Source: Candidatus Endobugula sertula
Lineage (GTDB): Bacteria > Pseudomonadota > Gammaproteobacteria > Pseudomonadales > Cellvibrionaceae
NCBI GenBank assembly: GCA_001723645.1
Contig: MDLC01000001.1
Coordinates: forward strand, 52,138-116,137
DNA length: 64,000 nucleotides
Direction: 5' to 3'
Made by a program: the position numbers and the translations under genes. Numbering within the stretch: position 1 is the first letter of the stretch; each line of letters opens with the position of its first letter. This document shows positions 12,501-20,000 of this stretch, piece after piece. The notes beneath the pieces were generated by a model. The model saw only the letters and a list, made by a program, of their open reading frames with translations, was not told the origin of the DNA and did not search any database.

Positions 12501-15500
12501 AATCAAATGGATCTTTGGATAGAAAAATTGTGGTCTTCCTTAAAAGCCCAAAAAGTTCATAGTAGTTTATACCAAAATGGTCGTAGATATGTTCTGAAAA
12601 ACCAACCGCTGCCACTTGTCATGAACCAAAATATTCAATGCTTACAGGGGACGTTATTAATAACAGGTGGTTGTGGAGGACTGGGTTTTGTCTTTGCAGA
12701 TTATTTTTCCAAGACATATAAAATTAATCTGATATTGGTTGGGCGCTCTGATCTTGATAAAGAGAAACAATCGCAGATACAGGCTTTGGAAAAATCAGGT
12801 AGTCGAGTGGCTTATGTTCAGACGGATATCTGCGATGAAAAGAATCTCCAATTGGAATTGGATATTGCCCAAAAATATTGTGGCCCTATTCAGGGTGTCA
12901 TTCATGCCGCGGGCATCATTGATCAAAAGACAATTTTTGAAAAAAGTCCTGAAAACTTTCAAGCAGTATTAGCCCCTAAAATTCAGGGTACATTGATTCT
13001 GGATAACGTATTGTCAGCGCAATCACTGGATTTTATATGTTACTTTTCTTCAAGCTCGGCTCTATTAGGTGATGCAGGATCATGTGATTATGCAATGGCT
13101 AATCGATTTTTGATGGCCCATGCACAGTATAGAAATACCTTGGTATCTGAAGGAAAACGCAAGGGAAAGACACTGGTTATTCATTGGCCCGCCTGGAATG
13201 TGAAAGGAATGGGATTGAATGGACTGGATGAAAACGTGAAAACAGAGTTCTATCTTAAGTCCAGCGGGCAACGTCTATTGGATATAAAGGAAGGTTGTGA
13301 GTTATTGAACACATTACTGGCTCAGGATTATTCTCAGTGTCTTATATTGGCTGGTAGGAAAAACCGTATCTATCAATTTTTGGGTCTCACACAAGATGTT
13401 TCTACCTCACAAGTGAGTCAAGGGCAGGAAGTGATGAACTTACAACAGGATTTGGATTCCAATAAACGAGCTGAGATAGAAGACTTAAGTGTTGAAGAAT
13501 GTATTATTTTGGACTTAAAAACTCTGATTACAGAGCAACTTAAAATACCATCAGCTCATCTGGATGTAGAGAGTAATTTAGCAGATTTTGGTTTTGATTC
13601 GGTCAGTTTAGCAAACTTTTCCCGTGCTTTAAGTATTCACTATCATTTCAATATTACGCCATCTGTATTTTTCGGATATCCTACCATAGAACGTCTAAGC
13701 GGTTATTTTTTAAAAGAACACACTGCGCTTATGGAGGCGTTTTATCAGCAGAAAAAAACATCTAATAGTAACAATACACTGTCCGTTATAGTCCCTCATG
13801 TCAAAGAAAAGCCGACAACTGATCTAATATCATCCAACGCCTCTCCCTCTATTGCAGATCCATTGCCCCCTCAGGCTATTGAGAGTATTGATGAGCCTAT
13901 TGCCATTATTGGTATGAGTGGTCGTTTTCCAGAAGCGCGTACGGTTGAAGCAATGTGGGAGATTTTATCCGAAGGTAAAAGTGCTGTGCAGGAGATTCCT
14001 ATAGAGCGCTTTAATTGGCATGAATATTATGAACACCCATCGGATGATGTTCGAAAAACTAATAGTAAATGGAGTGCCTGCATTCCTGGTATTAAAGAAT
14101 TCGATCCACAATTTTTCGAAATTTCTCCAAGAGAGGCAAAAAAACTGGACCCTCTTCAACGGCACTTATTACAGGAATCCTGGAATGCATTGGAAAATGC
14201 TGCTTATGGAAAATTACACATTGATAATAAGACAATGGGAACTTTTATTGGTGTTGAAGAAGGTTATTATAAAAATCTGCTCAATGAAGATGAGGCAACA
14301 TTAAACCATAATGCTATTTTAGCATCCCGTTTGGCGTATTTTTTAGATTTTAGTGGCCCAACGATGGCTATTAATACCGCTTGTTCTTCCGGTTTGGTTG
14401 CACTTCACCAGGCTTGCCTGAGTTTACGACAACAAGAATGTGATACGGCTATTGTCGCGGCAGCAAACTTAATATTTACACCTCAAGTTTATGTGGGCAT
14501 GACGCAAGCGGGTATGTTATCACCAGATGGTAAATGTTATACCTTTGATCAACGTGCCAATGGCATAGTGCCTGGAGAGGCTGTTGTTGCAATCGTATTG
14601 AAACGTCTCTCTCGGGCGGAAGCCGATGGGGATCCAATTTATGCCAGTATTCGTGGTACTGGCATTAACTACGATGGAAAGACCAATGGTATTACTGCTC
14701 CTAGTGGTACTGCACAAACTCGCCTTTTAAAGAATGTATATAAAAGGGCGCAAGTGAATGTTGAGGATATCAGCTATATCGTCACACATGGTACGGGTAC
14801 AAAATTGGGCGATTTGATCGAAGTGAATGCGCTATATGATGCTTTTAAAAGTGAAACCAGCAAGCAAGGGTATTGTGCACTGACCTCTGCAAAAACCAAT
14901 TTCGGGCATACATTTGCAGCCTCTGGATTATTGAGTTTGGTTAACCTTGTGCAAGCATTTCAGCACGATCAAATTCCGGCGAGTTTATATTGTGAAAAGG
15001 AAAACGACTATATTCAATGGTCTTCAAGTCCATTCTATGTCAATAAACATAACAAGCCTTGGCCTAGACAGTCCGGCAAACCGCGTTTAGGTGCAGTGAG
15101 TGCATTTGGTATGAGTGGCACCAATGCTCATATCGTTCTCCAGGAATATCCTGATGAAGTGAAGAATGTGTCGTATAAAGCGCCCTATTTTTTACTGGTA
15201 CTCTCAGCGAAAACAGAGATCGCCTTACAGGAAAGACTTTCAAGCTTGTTAGGTGCCTTACAGTATGAACCGATAAAAAAGCAGGCAATGGCAAGCATTG
15301 CGTGTACCTTACAGACAGGTCGATATCACTTTCAATACCGTTGTGCGCTAGTTGTTAAAGACCGTGACGAAGCTATTTCTTGTCTTCAACAAGTGAGTGG
15401 TTCAGAAAATCCAGCCCATTATTTGACAGGAAAAGTGGTACGTGGATTGAGTAAAGAAAAAGAAAGTGACGAATATATACAGGACTTGTTGCAACAGACT

Positions 15501-17072
15501 TCCTTATTAAAGGGAAACCCTAAACAGTATCAAGAAGTATTATTGACTCTGGCAAACCTTTATTGTAAAGGCTATGACATACACTGGCAAAGCCTGTATC
15601 AGACGTTACCTAAGCGATTACATTTGCCAGTTTATCCTTTTGCACGTAGCCACTATTGGGTCAATGACGATCATCAAAGACATTCATCAATATCTCAAAT
15701 AAAAACGGAAACGTTGAGAGAGAGAAAAGAATTGCTGATGTTACCTGATGATATACAGAGACCTGATGAAGTAAATACTTCCGTTTCACTATTGGATGCA
15801 TCTCAGGCTTGGTCTGCAATAAATACTAACGCTGAAAATAACCCTTTAAGCTCGGTGTTAAATAAGAATGATCCTCTCAATGATCTTAAATCTGCATTGT
15901 CAACTCGTGTTGACGGTATGATTCCTACTCTGAATCGTACGGGCGTTATGACAGAAAATCTCAATAATTATTCACAAGCTTTTATTGATTATGTAGGAAA
16001 AAATAAGGGGGAAGTTTTGGATCTCGGGTGTGCCTATGGAATTGCCACGATTAAAGCTTTAGAGCGAGGGGCTCAGGTATTAGCAGTGGATATGGAAAAA
16101 CAGCATTTAGACATATTATCCGATCGTGTACGTGATGAAATAAAAAATCGACTATCAACTCAGGTTGGAATTTTACCTGATATAGATTTTGAAGAAGAGC
16201 GATTTTCTGCTATTCATGCTAGTCGAGTGTTGCATTTTTTAACACCTCAAGAAATACAACAAATACTCGGCAAAATGTATAGGTGGCTAAAGCCTGGTGG
16301 TAAATTATATCTCGTGACAGATAGCCCTTATATGGGATATTGGTCCAGTAAGGCACAAGATTATGAAAACAGAAAAGATGTTGGTGATTTATGGCCAGGC
16401 TATATAGAGGATGTAAACGCTTGTTTTGATAAAGAAACCGTGGCTGGTGCGCCAAGTGTCATTAATCCGTTAGATCCGGATATTTTGCAACGGGAATGTA
16501 AAGCGGCGGGTTTTTATGTAGAACAAAGCGAATTTTTTACCGGAATCGAGTTTGCAAGAGCAATAGATTCAAAATCAATGGGTAAGGAACATGTTGGGGT
16601 GGTGGCCTACAAAGAACCAACTGTTTCGTCATCTGAAAAAGAAATTAAAATATCATTACCTGAGATAAAAAATGACATCAGTCTACAGGAAATTCGTTCC
16701 TTATTAAGAGAAAGCTTAGCCTTAGAATTAGATCTGGACGAAGACGAATTGGATGAGTCGATATCATTTACAGAGTTGGGGTTGGATTCGATAAATGGAG
16801 TTATCTGGATACGAAAAATCAATAGCCACTATGAATTATCTATTACAGTAAGCAAAGTCTATGATTACCCTAATATTATGGAATTAGCAGAATTTTTGAA
16901 ACAAAAAATAGAACAAAAAAATGATATACAGAATTTATCCAGTTCATCTTATTTTTCGGAAGATAACCAAGAAGTAGCATTATCACTGAAAGAAATATTA
17001 AAAAAAGTAGAAGATAATACATTAAGTATTGATAAGGCAGAAAAATTATTTGAACAATTTTCCTTAAAGTAA
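531..17072 (+). CDS. bryB: Trans-AT PKS, four modules with N-terminal ER-like domain (modules 4-7)
   Basis: A 5513-residue multimodular PKS, numbered from GTG 531. Domain order: docking helices (1-30); ER-like (56-380); KS1 (436-857, Cys604, His739, His779); C-methyltransferase (about 1077-1445, SAM motif EIGAGTGG near 1260); ACP (Ser1519); KS2 (1616-2024, Cys1767); DH (2209-2520, HxxxGxxxxP and DSALQ intact); KR (about 2540-2965, Tyr2870); ACP (Ser3043); KS3 (3155-3600, Cys3334); KR (about 3807-4285); ACP (Ser4357); KS4 (4457-4870, Cys4618); SAM methyltransferase (about 5117-5360); ACP (Ser5420, Trp5426); C-terminal docking helices. All four KS domains keep Cys-His-His, and there is no AT anywhere. 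In the bryostatin scheme this builds C17-C18 through C11-C12. It is the first gene of an operon, 20 nt before the next. The C-terminal LKEILKKVEDNTLSIDKAEKL resembles trans-AT docking helices. Function is sure; the symbol is from architecture. Confidence 0.9.
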   Translation: MSYRDILKALQDEKISFEEAKYNLIKRKDKKSKQRLNHDRELNRSMKITPKIVNNYGLVLLGGHLFEELRLSEWKVANPNPNEVSIQVKASAISFTDTLCVQGLYPSHYPFVPGFEVSGVIRQVGEHITDLHVGDEVIAFTGSSMGGHAAYVTVPQDYVVRKPKDLSFEDACSFPLAFATVYHSFARGKLSHNDHILIQTATGGCGLMALQLARLKQCVCYGTSSREDKLALLKQWALPYVFNYKTCNIDEEIQRVSGHQGVDVVLNMLPGEHIQQGLNSLAKGGRYLELSMHGLLTNEPVSLSSLRFNQSVQTINLLGLLNKGDDGFIGSVLAQMVSWIESGDLVSTVSRIYPLDQIGEALRYVSAGEHIGKVVVSHTATEPMDCRQRCIDNVLKQGQMAALTATGGKSRVWGGTGVNDKPSPAVGIEERLLEGIAVIGLSGQYPKSKTLEQFWQTLADGVDCISEIPADRWSLEEYYSPIPEGGKTYCKWMGVLEDMDCFDPLFFAISPREAEVMDPQQRLFLENAWSCIEDAGINPKMLSRSRCGVFVGCGANDYSALMNSSHSTSLELMKELGNNSSILSARISYFLNLKGPCLAIDTACSSSLVAIAESCNSLVLGTSDLALAGGVLLMPGPSLHIGLSHGEMLSVDGRCFTFDQRANGFVPGEGVGVVLLKRMSDAVRDGDPIRAVIRGWGVNQDGRSNGITAPSSKAQSALEQEVYQRFNIDPSSITLVEAHGTGTKLGDPIEVEALTESFRVYTDKRHYCALGSVKSNIGHLGVGAGIAGVTKVLLSLQHRMLPPTIHCEDVNPQIALEGSPFYINTELKPWQSDEGMPRRAGVSSFGFSGTNAHLVLEEYLPHSTGTIESFAANHASTVIIPLSAKSHNSLYTYAQTLLIFLKRSQVTDAKKITIDHMECRLLDLAYTLQVGREAMDKRISFIVNTKQALVEKLNAFLEKEKTITDCYHYLFDSDKPSTEIFRLDEDDKVLINSWISQSQYHKLAEAWSQGLDIDWMLLYTHSTPPRRISLPTYPFARDRYWLPEKPRYNAANHPVSNHQTTTQNHSRFAIDTDHDVIAEIMQKTNQQELEQWLLKLLFVQLQHMGLFQHRVFETATALRQSAGIVDKYDRWWHECLSVLQDAGYLEWKDDSVAVAQALESESQEAWWSRWNTEYKHYQNDPEKKTLAILINDCLQALPEVLSGEQLITDIIFPNGSMEKMEGLYKNNRIADYCNQCVGDLLVQFIEARLSRDANARIRIIEIGAGTGGTTAIVLPMLQAYQDHIDTYCYTDVSKAFLMHGQEHYGEQYPYLSYRLCNIEQDLVAQGITAGDYDIAIAANVLHATRNIHETVSHVRQALAANGLLILNEFSQKSVFSSVIFGLIDGWALSEDTGLRIPGSPGLYPKQWQAVLEASGFGDVEFPLHDARELGQQIILATNAHANVASDLATSVIDHAPKRLPSAEVRVERDDHVIDEGVSHDAMMKASVKQLLVEQLSQSLKLDMNEIHPDASFADYGVDSITGASFIQQLNDTLTLTLKTVCLFDHSSVNRLTAYLLSDYGDDIAQWLATAPALVDHPQSVVSQVLPERSPASTQAKPLPSVPPSLSMESPVQQESIAIIGMSGRFAASENLEAFWQQLAQGVDLVEPASRWGPQAETYYGSFLKDMDQFDPLFFNLSGVEASYMDPQQRCFLEESWNALENAGYVGDGIEGKRCGIYAGCVSGDYAQLFGDQPPPQAFWGNASSIIPARIAYYLNLQGPATAVDTACSSSLVAVHLACQALHLDEMEMALAGGVSLYPTPSLYESLRGADMLSSRGRCHSFDACADGIVIGEGVGVVVLKRLSAALADGDHIHGVIRGSGINQDGRSNGITAPSAQSQERLERWVYDRFDVNPEHIQMVEAHGTGTVLGDPIECEALTRAFRHYTDKEQYCAIGSVKTNMGHGTMVAGMAGLFKVVLSMQHRQIPPSLHFTQGNPNIDFDRSPFYVNTELRDWSVGEGETRCATVSAFGFSGTNAHAVIEEAPPVVRQHEEQPGYLVVLSAHSDDQLRQQVENLWGYCEHHPELDVGNLSYTLLLGRQHWSHRLACVACDLEDLRRSLDQWLGQGKAPRVYVSALAEGEPRLQVSLQHFGNDCIRACSESCSVHHYVDALSTVGDLYVQGYPLEYGALFAQGYGRIPLPTYPFARQRCWVPQTISHSTVDAISQHAFLHPLLHRNTSDFSCQRFSSTFNGSEFFLTDHLILGKKILPGAAYFEMVREAIKQACGFLDNSEVVIQLNDIVWTKVIAVDDDIKEVHIDLFVENGSESCLTHEFDRQNISLNYEVYTQNSEGNGRQNKKIIHNHGMVTLSSLNTTEVVNLDELRSHINQASLNAEQCYLAFESIGVQYGDRHRCIDTVYIGEHQVLAKLSMPEIAGDLDKCFVLHPGMVDSALQATLGITSDINNIMLADRQADYILTPKSTLPFALEKLEIIGKCTDSMWVWIRNSLSTDQKSPRSAVNDIQHLDIDLLDAQGKVCVRMRGFLSRVLPNNVNSLAEEPFTALNNSSTLLFHPVWRSQTLSSGNNLPNDARHLVLLYDLNMTNVEIEDVEGVEFIDLHSKHLDLQDRYCDIALQVFEIVKDVMIDKSVQPVLIQLLVPGDEEQGVFTSLLALLKVARSENPKVITQLIQVQSPQTSQNLLRIITENSHDITHAEIRYHLDQRECLVWEAVPNLQKPYSTPWKSNSVYLITGGTGGIASQFVKAIAVSTTKSILILVGRSPLNDEKKSYLLELESLGTIIKYYQTDVSQQDQVKALIKEIVQQYGQLNGVLHCAGIVNDNFILKKTSTEYKEVLLPKVSGTVNLDQATQSIELDFFILFSSISAVFGNAGQSDYSTANKFMDEFAHYRNALVNRKERYGLTLSINWPYWREGGMSIEENFENIMQENTGMSALETSQGIEVLQRAWQLQYTQLLVMVGELKRMESFLHKQGFEQIPVVSADTVSENKTSTIENLSADVDTLPFTEGQAYNMEQKTLDYLKNVFATTTQIPAKNIYVHETLDKYGVDSLLVMKMTNQLEKVFGKLSKTLFFEYQTIRELGDYFLKFHDEKLREFFQIDSKLSMLNNHGEIEVQKKGDEPSVGDRYKSADARLSRFISPVSAVNHQQKNVNNVPISSAVMDIAIIGLSGRYPQAENMEEYWENLCQGKDCITEIPKERWDWQDYYTDDPYQPGGHRSKWGGFIRDVDKFDPLFFNISPSEAELTDPQERLFLESAWAALEDAGYCRDYLQMLSSRTKSSFSSGDVGVYVGVMSSEYQLFAFEQNLRGHPISSVGSYASIANRVSYVLDLHGPSMTVDTMCSSSLTTLHLACQDLKLGRTDLSIVGGVNITIHPNKYQALSHAQIISTSGRCQSFGEQGQGYIPGEGVGVIILKRLVDAERDGDHIYGVVKGSAVNHGGKTNGYNVPNPNAQQQVVSRALREAAVNPHHVTYIEAHGTGTQLGDPIEITGLNKAFNSLTNELGLSAVAKQSCLIGSVKSNIGHCESAAGVAAISKVLLQMQHGQIVPSLHSKALNPNIDFTVTPFVVNQGLLDWKRLEVEGKRVPRIAGISSFGAGGSNAHVVIEEYVASNEKQEGFQGKVIIPLSAKTSDQLQEIVDRLLKFIEKNEQKGREIRLIDLAYTLQLGREVMEERLALIVESIPMLKENLARFKYSENDAQFFDTIKDIYRGRTRPGTLDFAIFSEDEDMANTLDIWIQKGKYFKLAELWVKGVTIDWNKWYNALLTQNKYLKPRRISLPTYPFSRDRYWIPSAFPQQKFSTVTEADANQTSNELLCFEEKWQVQSELHDSVVDQSHVINTLICFLTGKEHQKALQQSISFHSPKTRLIFISQAQAYEQYSSDHYAVNPEIGKTYQQAFQHIVKSIHKSDVTDIMYLWALEDECWITSPLPIVYLLKSIEVSLLKPEKLLFVGEFKTSLQRCYLESWLGFERSLGLVLPDVEVAVLLEAVEGSQSHTVTNQMDLWIEKLWSSLKAQKVHSSLYQNGRRYVLKNQPLPLVMNQNIQCLQGTLLITGGCGGLGFVFADYFSKTYKINLILVGRSDLDKEKQSQIQALEKSGSRVAYVQTDICDEKNLQLELDIAQKYCGPIQGVIHAAGIIDQKTIFEKSPENFQAVLAPKIQGTLILDNVLSAQSLDFICYFSSSSALLGDAGSCDYAMANRFLMAHAQYRNTLVSEGKRKGKTLVIHWPAWNVKGMGLNGLDENVKTEFYLKSSGQRLLDIKEGCELLNTLLAQDYSQCLILAGRKNRIYQFLGLTQDVSTSQVSQGQEVMNLQQDLDSNKRAEIEDLSVEECIILDLKTLITEQLKIPSAHLDVESNLADFGFDSVSLANFSRALSIHYHFNITPSVFFGYPTIERLSGYFLKEHTALMEAFYQQKKTSNSNNTLSVIVPHVKEKPTTDLISSNASPSIADPLPPQAIESIDEPIAIIGMSGRFPEARTVEAMWEILSEGKSAVQEIPIERFNWHEYYEHPSDDVRKTNSKWSACIPGIKEFDPQFFEISPREAKKLDPLQRHLLQESWNALENAAYGKLHIDNKTMGTFIGVEEGYYKNLLNEDEATLNHNAILASRLAYFLDFSGPTMAINTACSSGLVALHQACLSLRQQECDTAIVAAANLIFTPQVYVGMTQAGMLSPDGKCYTFDQRANGIVPGEAVVAIVLKRLSRAEADGDPIYASIRGTGINYDGKTNGITAPSGTAQTRLLKNVYKRAQVNVEDISYIVTHGTGTKLGDLIEVNALYDAFKSETSKQGYCALTSAKTNFGHTFAASGLLSLVNLVQAFQHDQIPASLYCEKENDYIQWSSSPFYVNKHNKPWPRQSGKPRLGAVSAFGMSGTNAHIVLQEYPDEVKNVSYKAPYFLLVLSAKTEIALQERLSSLLGALQYEPIKKQAMASIACTLQTGRYHFQYRCALVVKDRDEAISCLQQVSGSENPAHYLTGKVVRGLSKEKESDEYIQDLLQQTSLLKGNPKQYQEVLLTLANLYCKGYDIHWQSLYQTLPKRLHLPVYPFARSHYWVNDDHQRHSSISQIKTETLRERKELLMLPDDIQRPDEVNTSVSLLDASQAWSAINTNAENNPLSSVLNKNDPLNDLKSALSTRVDGMIPTLNRTGVMTENLNNYSQAFIDYVGKNKGEVLDLGCAYGIATIKALERGAQVLAVDMEKQHLDILSDRVRDEIKNRLSTQVGILPDIDFEEERFSAIHASRVLHFLTPQEIQQILGKMYRWLKPGGKLYLVTDSPYMGYWSSKAQDYENRKDVGDLWPGYIEDVNACFDKETVAGAPSVINPLDPDILQRECKAAGFYVEQSEFFTGIEFARAIDSKSMGKEHVGVVAYKEPTVSSSEKEIKISLPEIKNDISLQEIRSLLRESLALELDLDEDELDESISFTELGLDSINGVIWIRKINSHYELSITVSKVYDYPNIMELAEFLKQKIEQKNDIQNLSSSSYFSEDNQEVALSLKEILKKVEDNTLSIDKAEKLFEQFSLK
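694..1668 (+). other. ER-like MDR domain at the N-terminus of bryB
   Basis: A medium-chain reductase domain stands before the first KS rather than inside a DH-KR loop. The nucleotide-binding motif is intact (ATGGCGLMALQLA, compare AxGGVGxxAxQLA). The usual GGRFxELGKxDI segment reads GGRYLELSMHG, so the conserved Lys is missing, and the LNYRD-type segment is ISFTD. It directly precedes the KS that would accept the beta-branched chain from bryA. No carbon of bryostatin needs full reduction, so the role is unclear. Confidence 0.8.
701..3027 (+). repeat. Long direct repeat A, copy 1 (ER-KS)
   Basis: By eye identical to 17248-19574 (offset 16547) over 701-2185 (1485 bp) and 2269-3027 (759 bp), except an 83-nt patch at 2186-2268 that is wholly different but equal in length. 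Frame is conserved, so both copies encode the same ER-KS protein segment. Confidence 0.9.
1836..5225 (+). other. Module 4: KS - C-methyltransferase - ACP
   Basis: KS (1836-3105) with DTACSSS at 2331 and active Cys at 2340; post-KS linker ending in PTYPFARDRYW; C-MT (about 3760-4870) with its SAM motif near 4305 and the GLIDGWAL segment typical of PKS C-MTs; ACP with GVDSI (Ser 5085). There is no KR, so the beta-carbon stays a ketone and the alpha-carbon is methylated. This fits the C18 gem-dimethyl and C19 ketone/hemiketal of bryostatin. Confidence 0.85.
2186..2268 (+). other. Divergent patch inside repeat A (KS1 of bryB)
   Basis: Between GVFVG and SILSARISY the encoded residues begin CGANDYSALMNSS here and SITSDYKDLVDD in the copy at 18733-18815. 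Flanks on both sides are identical at the DNA level. The segment precedes the active-site Cys by roughly 25-50 residues. Confidence 0.85.
3543..7099 (+). repeat. Long direct repeat B, copy 1 (MT-ACP-KS)
   Basis: A 3557-bp block apparently identical to 25583-29139 (offset 22040). It runs from the end of the post-KS linker through C-MT, ACP and the whole following KS plus its linker, stopping at the last linker residues (ARQRCWV). Before 3543 there is one silent T/C difference and then 14 more identical bases. After 7099 the copies diverge abruptly into DH here and KR in the other. Confidence 0.92.
5376..9790 (+). other. Module 5: KS - DH - KR - ACP
   Basis: KS (5376-6600, Cys 5829); DH from 7155 with HLILGKKILP and DSALQ; KR with ITGGTGGIA near 8700 and catalytic Tyr at 9138 in QSDYSTAN; ACP Ser at 9657 (GVDSL). 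KR and DH both look active, giving a trans-alkene, consistent with C16=C17. The KR has the sequence NDN after the AG motif, an Asp at the position usually taken to mark B-type reduction. Confidence 0.85.
9993..13720 (+). other. Module 6: KS - KR - ACP
   Basis: KS (9993-11340, DTMCSSS with Cys 10530, HGTGT and NIGH intact); KR with TGGCGGLGF near 12655 and Tyr in CDYAMAN; ACP Ser at 13599 (GFDSV). The KR lacks the second Asp of the LDD fingerprint (IIDQK), suggesting the opposite stereochemistry from module 5. Expected product is the C15 hydroxyl that becomes the ring-B oxygen. Confidence 0.85.
13899..16915 (+). other. Module 7: beta-branching module KS - O-methyltransferase - ACP(Trp)
   Basis: KS (13899-15150, NTACSSG with Cys 14382); no KR; SAM methyltransferase (about 15880-16610) with VLDLGCAYG near 16014, unlike the C-MT of module 4; ACP GLDSINGVIW with Trp exactly six residues after the modified Ser (16788). 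That Trp is the published flag for ACPs served by HMG-CoA-synthase beta-branching cassettes. The methyltransferase is best read as forming the methyl ester of the C13 branch carboxylate (inference). Confidence 0.8.
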
Positions 17073-17092
17073 AACTTAGTAGAGCATTATTT

Positions 17093-20000
17093 ATGAAAGC
17101 CAAAGCCATTTTTCAGGGATTAAAATCCAATGAAATTAGCATTGAACAAGCCGAAAAAATGTTGTTATCGCTGGATACAGAATCCAAACATGGTCATCCA
17201 GAGTCTAAACTATCAGACATCAAATCAGATTTGCATGATGATTATGCTTTAGTATTATTGGGCGGTCATTTATTTGAAGAACTCCGTCTGAGTGAATGGA
17301 AAGTTGCCAACCCTAACCCTAATGAAGTTAGCATTCAGGTCAAGGCATCCGCCATTAGTTTTACCGATACCTTGTGTGTACAAGGTTTATATCCATCACA
17401 CTATCCCTTTGTTCCGGGCTTTGAAGTATCGGGAGTGATTCGTCAAGTGGGTGAACACATAACCGACTTACACGTGGGTGATGAAGTTATTGCGTTCACA
17501 GGATCATCAATGGGAGGGCATGCTGCCTATGTGACGGTGCCACAAGATTACGTGGTACGAAAACCCAAGGACTTATCTTTTGAGGATGCCTGTAGCTTCC
17601 CATTGGCTTTTGCGACCGTCTACCACAGTTTTGCACGGGGAAAATTATCTCACAACGATCATATCCTGATACAAACGGCGACAGGTGGTTGTGGTTTGAT
17701 GGCACTTCAGTTGGCGCGTTTAAAGCAGTGTGTGTGTTATGGGACCTCCAGCCGAGAAGACAAGCTTGCACTCCTCAAGCAGTGGGCACTGCCCTACGTC
17801 TTCAATTATAAGACGTGCAATATTGATGAGGAGATTCAACGCGTCAGTGGTCATCAAGGTGTCGATGTCGTCTTAAATATGCTCCCAGGAGAGCATATAC
17901 AACAAGGGCTGAATAGTTTAGCCAAGGGAGGCCGTTATTTGGAACTGTCGATGCATGGATTGTTAACGAACGAACCTGTCAGTCTGTCGTCTCTGCGTTT
18001 TAATCAGTCCGTTCAAACCATCAATTTACTGGGGTTACTCAATAAGGGTGATGATGGCTTTATCGGGTCTGTATTAGCGCAAATGGTTTCCTGGATTGAA
18101 TCAGGTGATTTAGTGTCAACCGTGTCGCGTATTTATCCGTTGGATCAGATCGGTGAAGCGTTACGTTATGTCTCTGCAGGGGAGCATATAGGTAAAGTCG
18201 TTGTGAGTCATACAGCGACAGAGCCGATGGATTGCAGACAGCGCTGTATTGACAATGTATTGAAGCAAGGGCAAATGGCGGCCTTGACCGCGACAGGGGG
18301 AAAAAGCCGGGTGTGGGGTGGTACTGGTGTCAATGACAAACCGTCTCCTGCTGTTGGTATAGAGGAGCGTTTATTGGAAGGGATAGCGGTGATTGGTCTG
18401 TCAGGCCAGTATCCGAAGTCGAAGACACTGGAGCAATTTTGGCAGACCCTAGCGGATGGAGTGGATTGCATCTCAGAGATTCCTGCTGATCGCTGGTCGT
18501 TAGAAGAGTATTACTCGCCGATACCGGAAGGGGGTAAAACGTATTGTAAGTGGATGGGTGTTTTGGAGGACATGGATTGTTTTGATCCGTTGTTTTTTGC
18601 GATATCTCCTCGGGAAGCGGAAGTGATGGACCCACAGCAACGGTTATTTTTAGAGAATGCGTGGAGTTGTATAGAGGATGCGGGGATTAACCCTAAGATG
18701 TTATCCCGTAGTCGATGTGGGGTATTTGTTGGCTCTATTACTAGTGACTATAAAGATTTAGTTGATGATAACAGTTTGGGTGGCGAGGGAATGTCTGTTG
18801 GTACCGGTAGCAGTCCTTCCATTTTATCTGCACGAATCTCCTACTTTTTAAATTTAAAGGGCCCTTGTCTTGCGATTGATACCGCATGCTCTTCTTCATT
18901 AGTGGCCATTGCCGAGTCGTGTAATAGTCTGGTGTTGGGTACTAGTGACTTGGCGTTGGCAGGTGGAGTGTTGCTGATGCCAGGTCCATCCTTACATATA
19001 GGCTTGAGTCATGGAGAAATGTTATCAGTAGATGGTCGCTGCTTTACCTTCGATCAACGTGCCAACGGTTTTGTACCTGGAGAGGGTGTAGGGGTTGTCT
19101 TGTTAAAACGCATGTCGGATGCGGTGCGTGATGGTGATCCCATTCGTGCAGTGATACGGGGCTGGGGTGTGAATCAGGATGGTAGAAGTAATGGTATTAC
19201 GGCGCCGAGTTCAAAGGCGCAAAGTGCTCTGGAGCAAGAGGTTTATCAACGTTTTAATATTGATCCATCGAGCATTACCTTAGTCGAAGCACACGGAACC
19301 GGCACCAAATTGGGTGATCCGATAGAAGTTGAGGCATTGACAGAATCGTTTCGAGTCTATACGGACAAGCGTCATTACTGTGCTCTGGGGTCGGTAAAAA
19401 GTAATATTGGTCATTTGGGGGTAGGTGCTGGGATAGCGGGCGTGACCAAAGTATTGTTATCTTTGCAGCATCGCATGTTACCACCGACGATTCATTGTGA
19501 GGATGTAAACCCACAGATTGCGTTGGAGGGTAGCCCCTTTTATATCAATACGGAATTAAAGCCTTGGCAGTCTGGTGACGGTATACCACGACGGGCTTGT
19601 GTCAGTTCTTTTGGCGTCAGTGGTACCAATGCACATCTTGTATTAGAAGAATATACTCACCGAGTAACATCACCATTACAAAATACTATTTTACCCCAGA
19701 ACGGTTTGTTTATTGTTCCACTATCTGCAAAAAATGATGAATGCTTAAATGCTTGTGTCGAACGACTGTTATTTTTTCTAAAAAGCAGACAATCTGATAC
19801 ATATATATTGTTAGATTTAGCATATACCCTCCAGGTCAGTAGGGAAGCGATGACAAAACGAGTTGCCTTTGTAGTGAAAACAACAATAGAGTTAATGGAA
19901 AAATTAAATGCATTTATAGAAAAACGAAATACTATAAAAGCAAGTAACATAAAAGGTTGTTACTACTCTTCGACTAAAACATCGAGTCCACTTGATAATG

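Noticed and set aside
15880..16610. Third C-methyltransferase in module 7
   Set aside because: Sequence differs from the two C-MTs (VLDLGCAYG rather than EIGAGTGG, no GLIDGW segment), and the module context with a branching ACP favours an O-methyltransferase.
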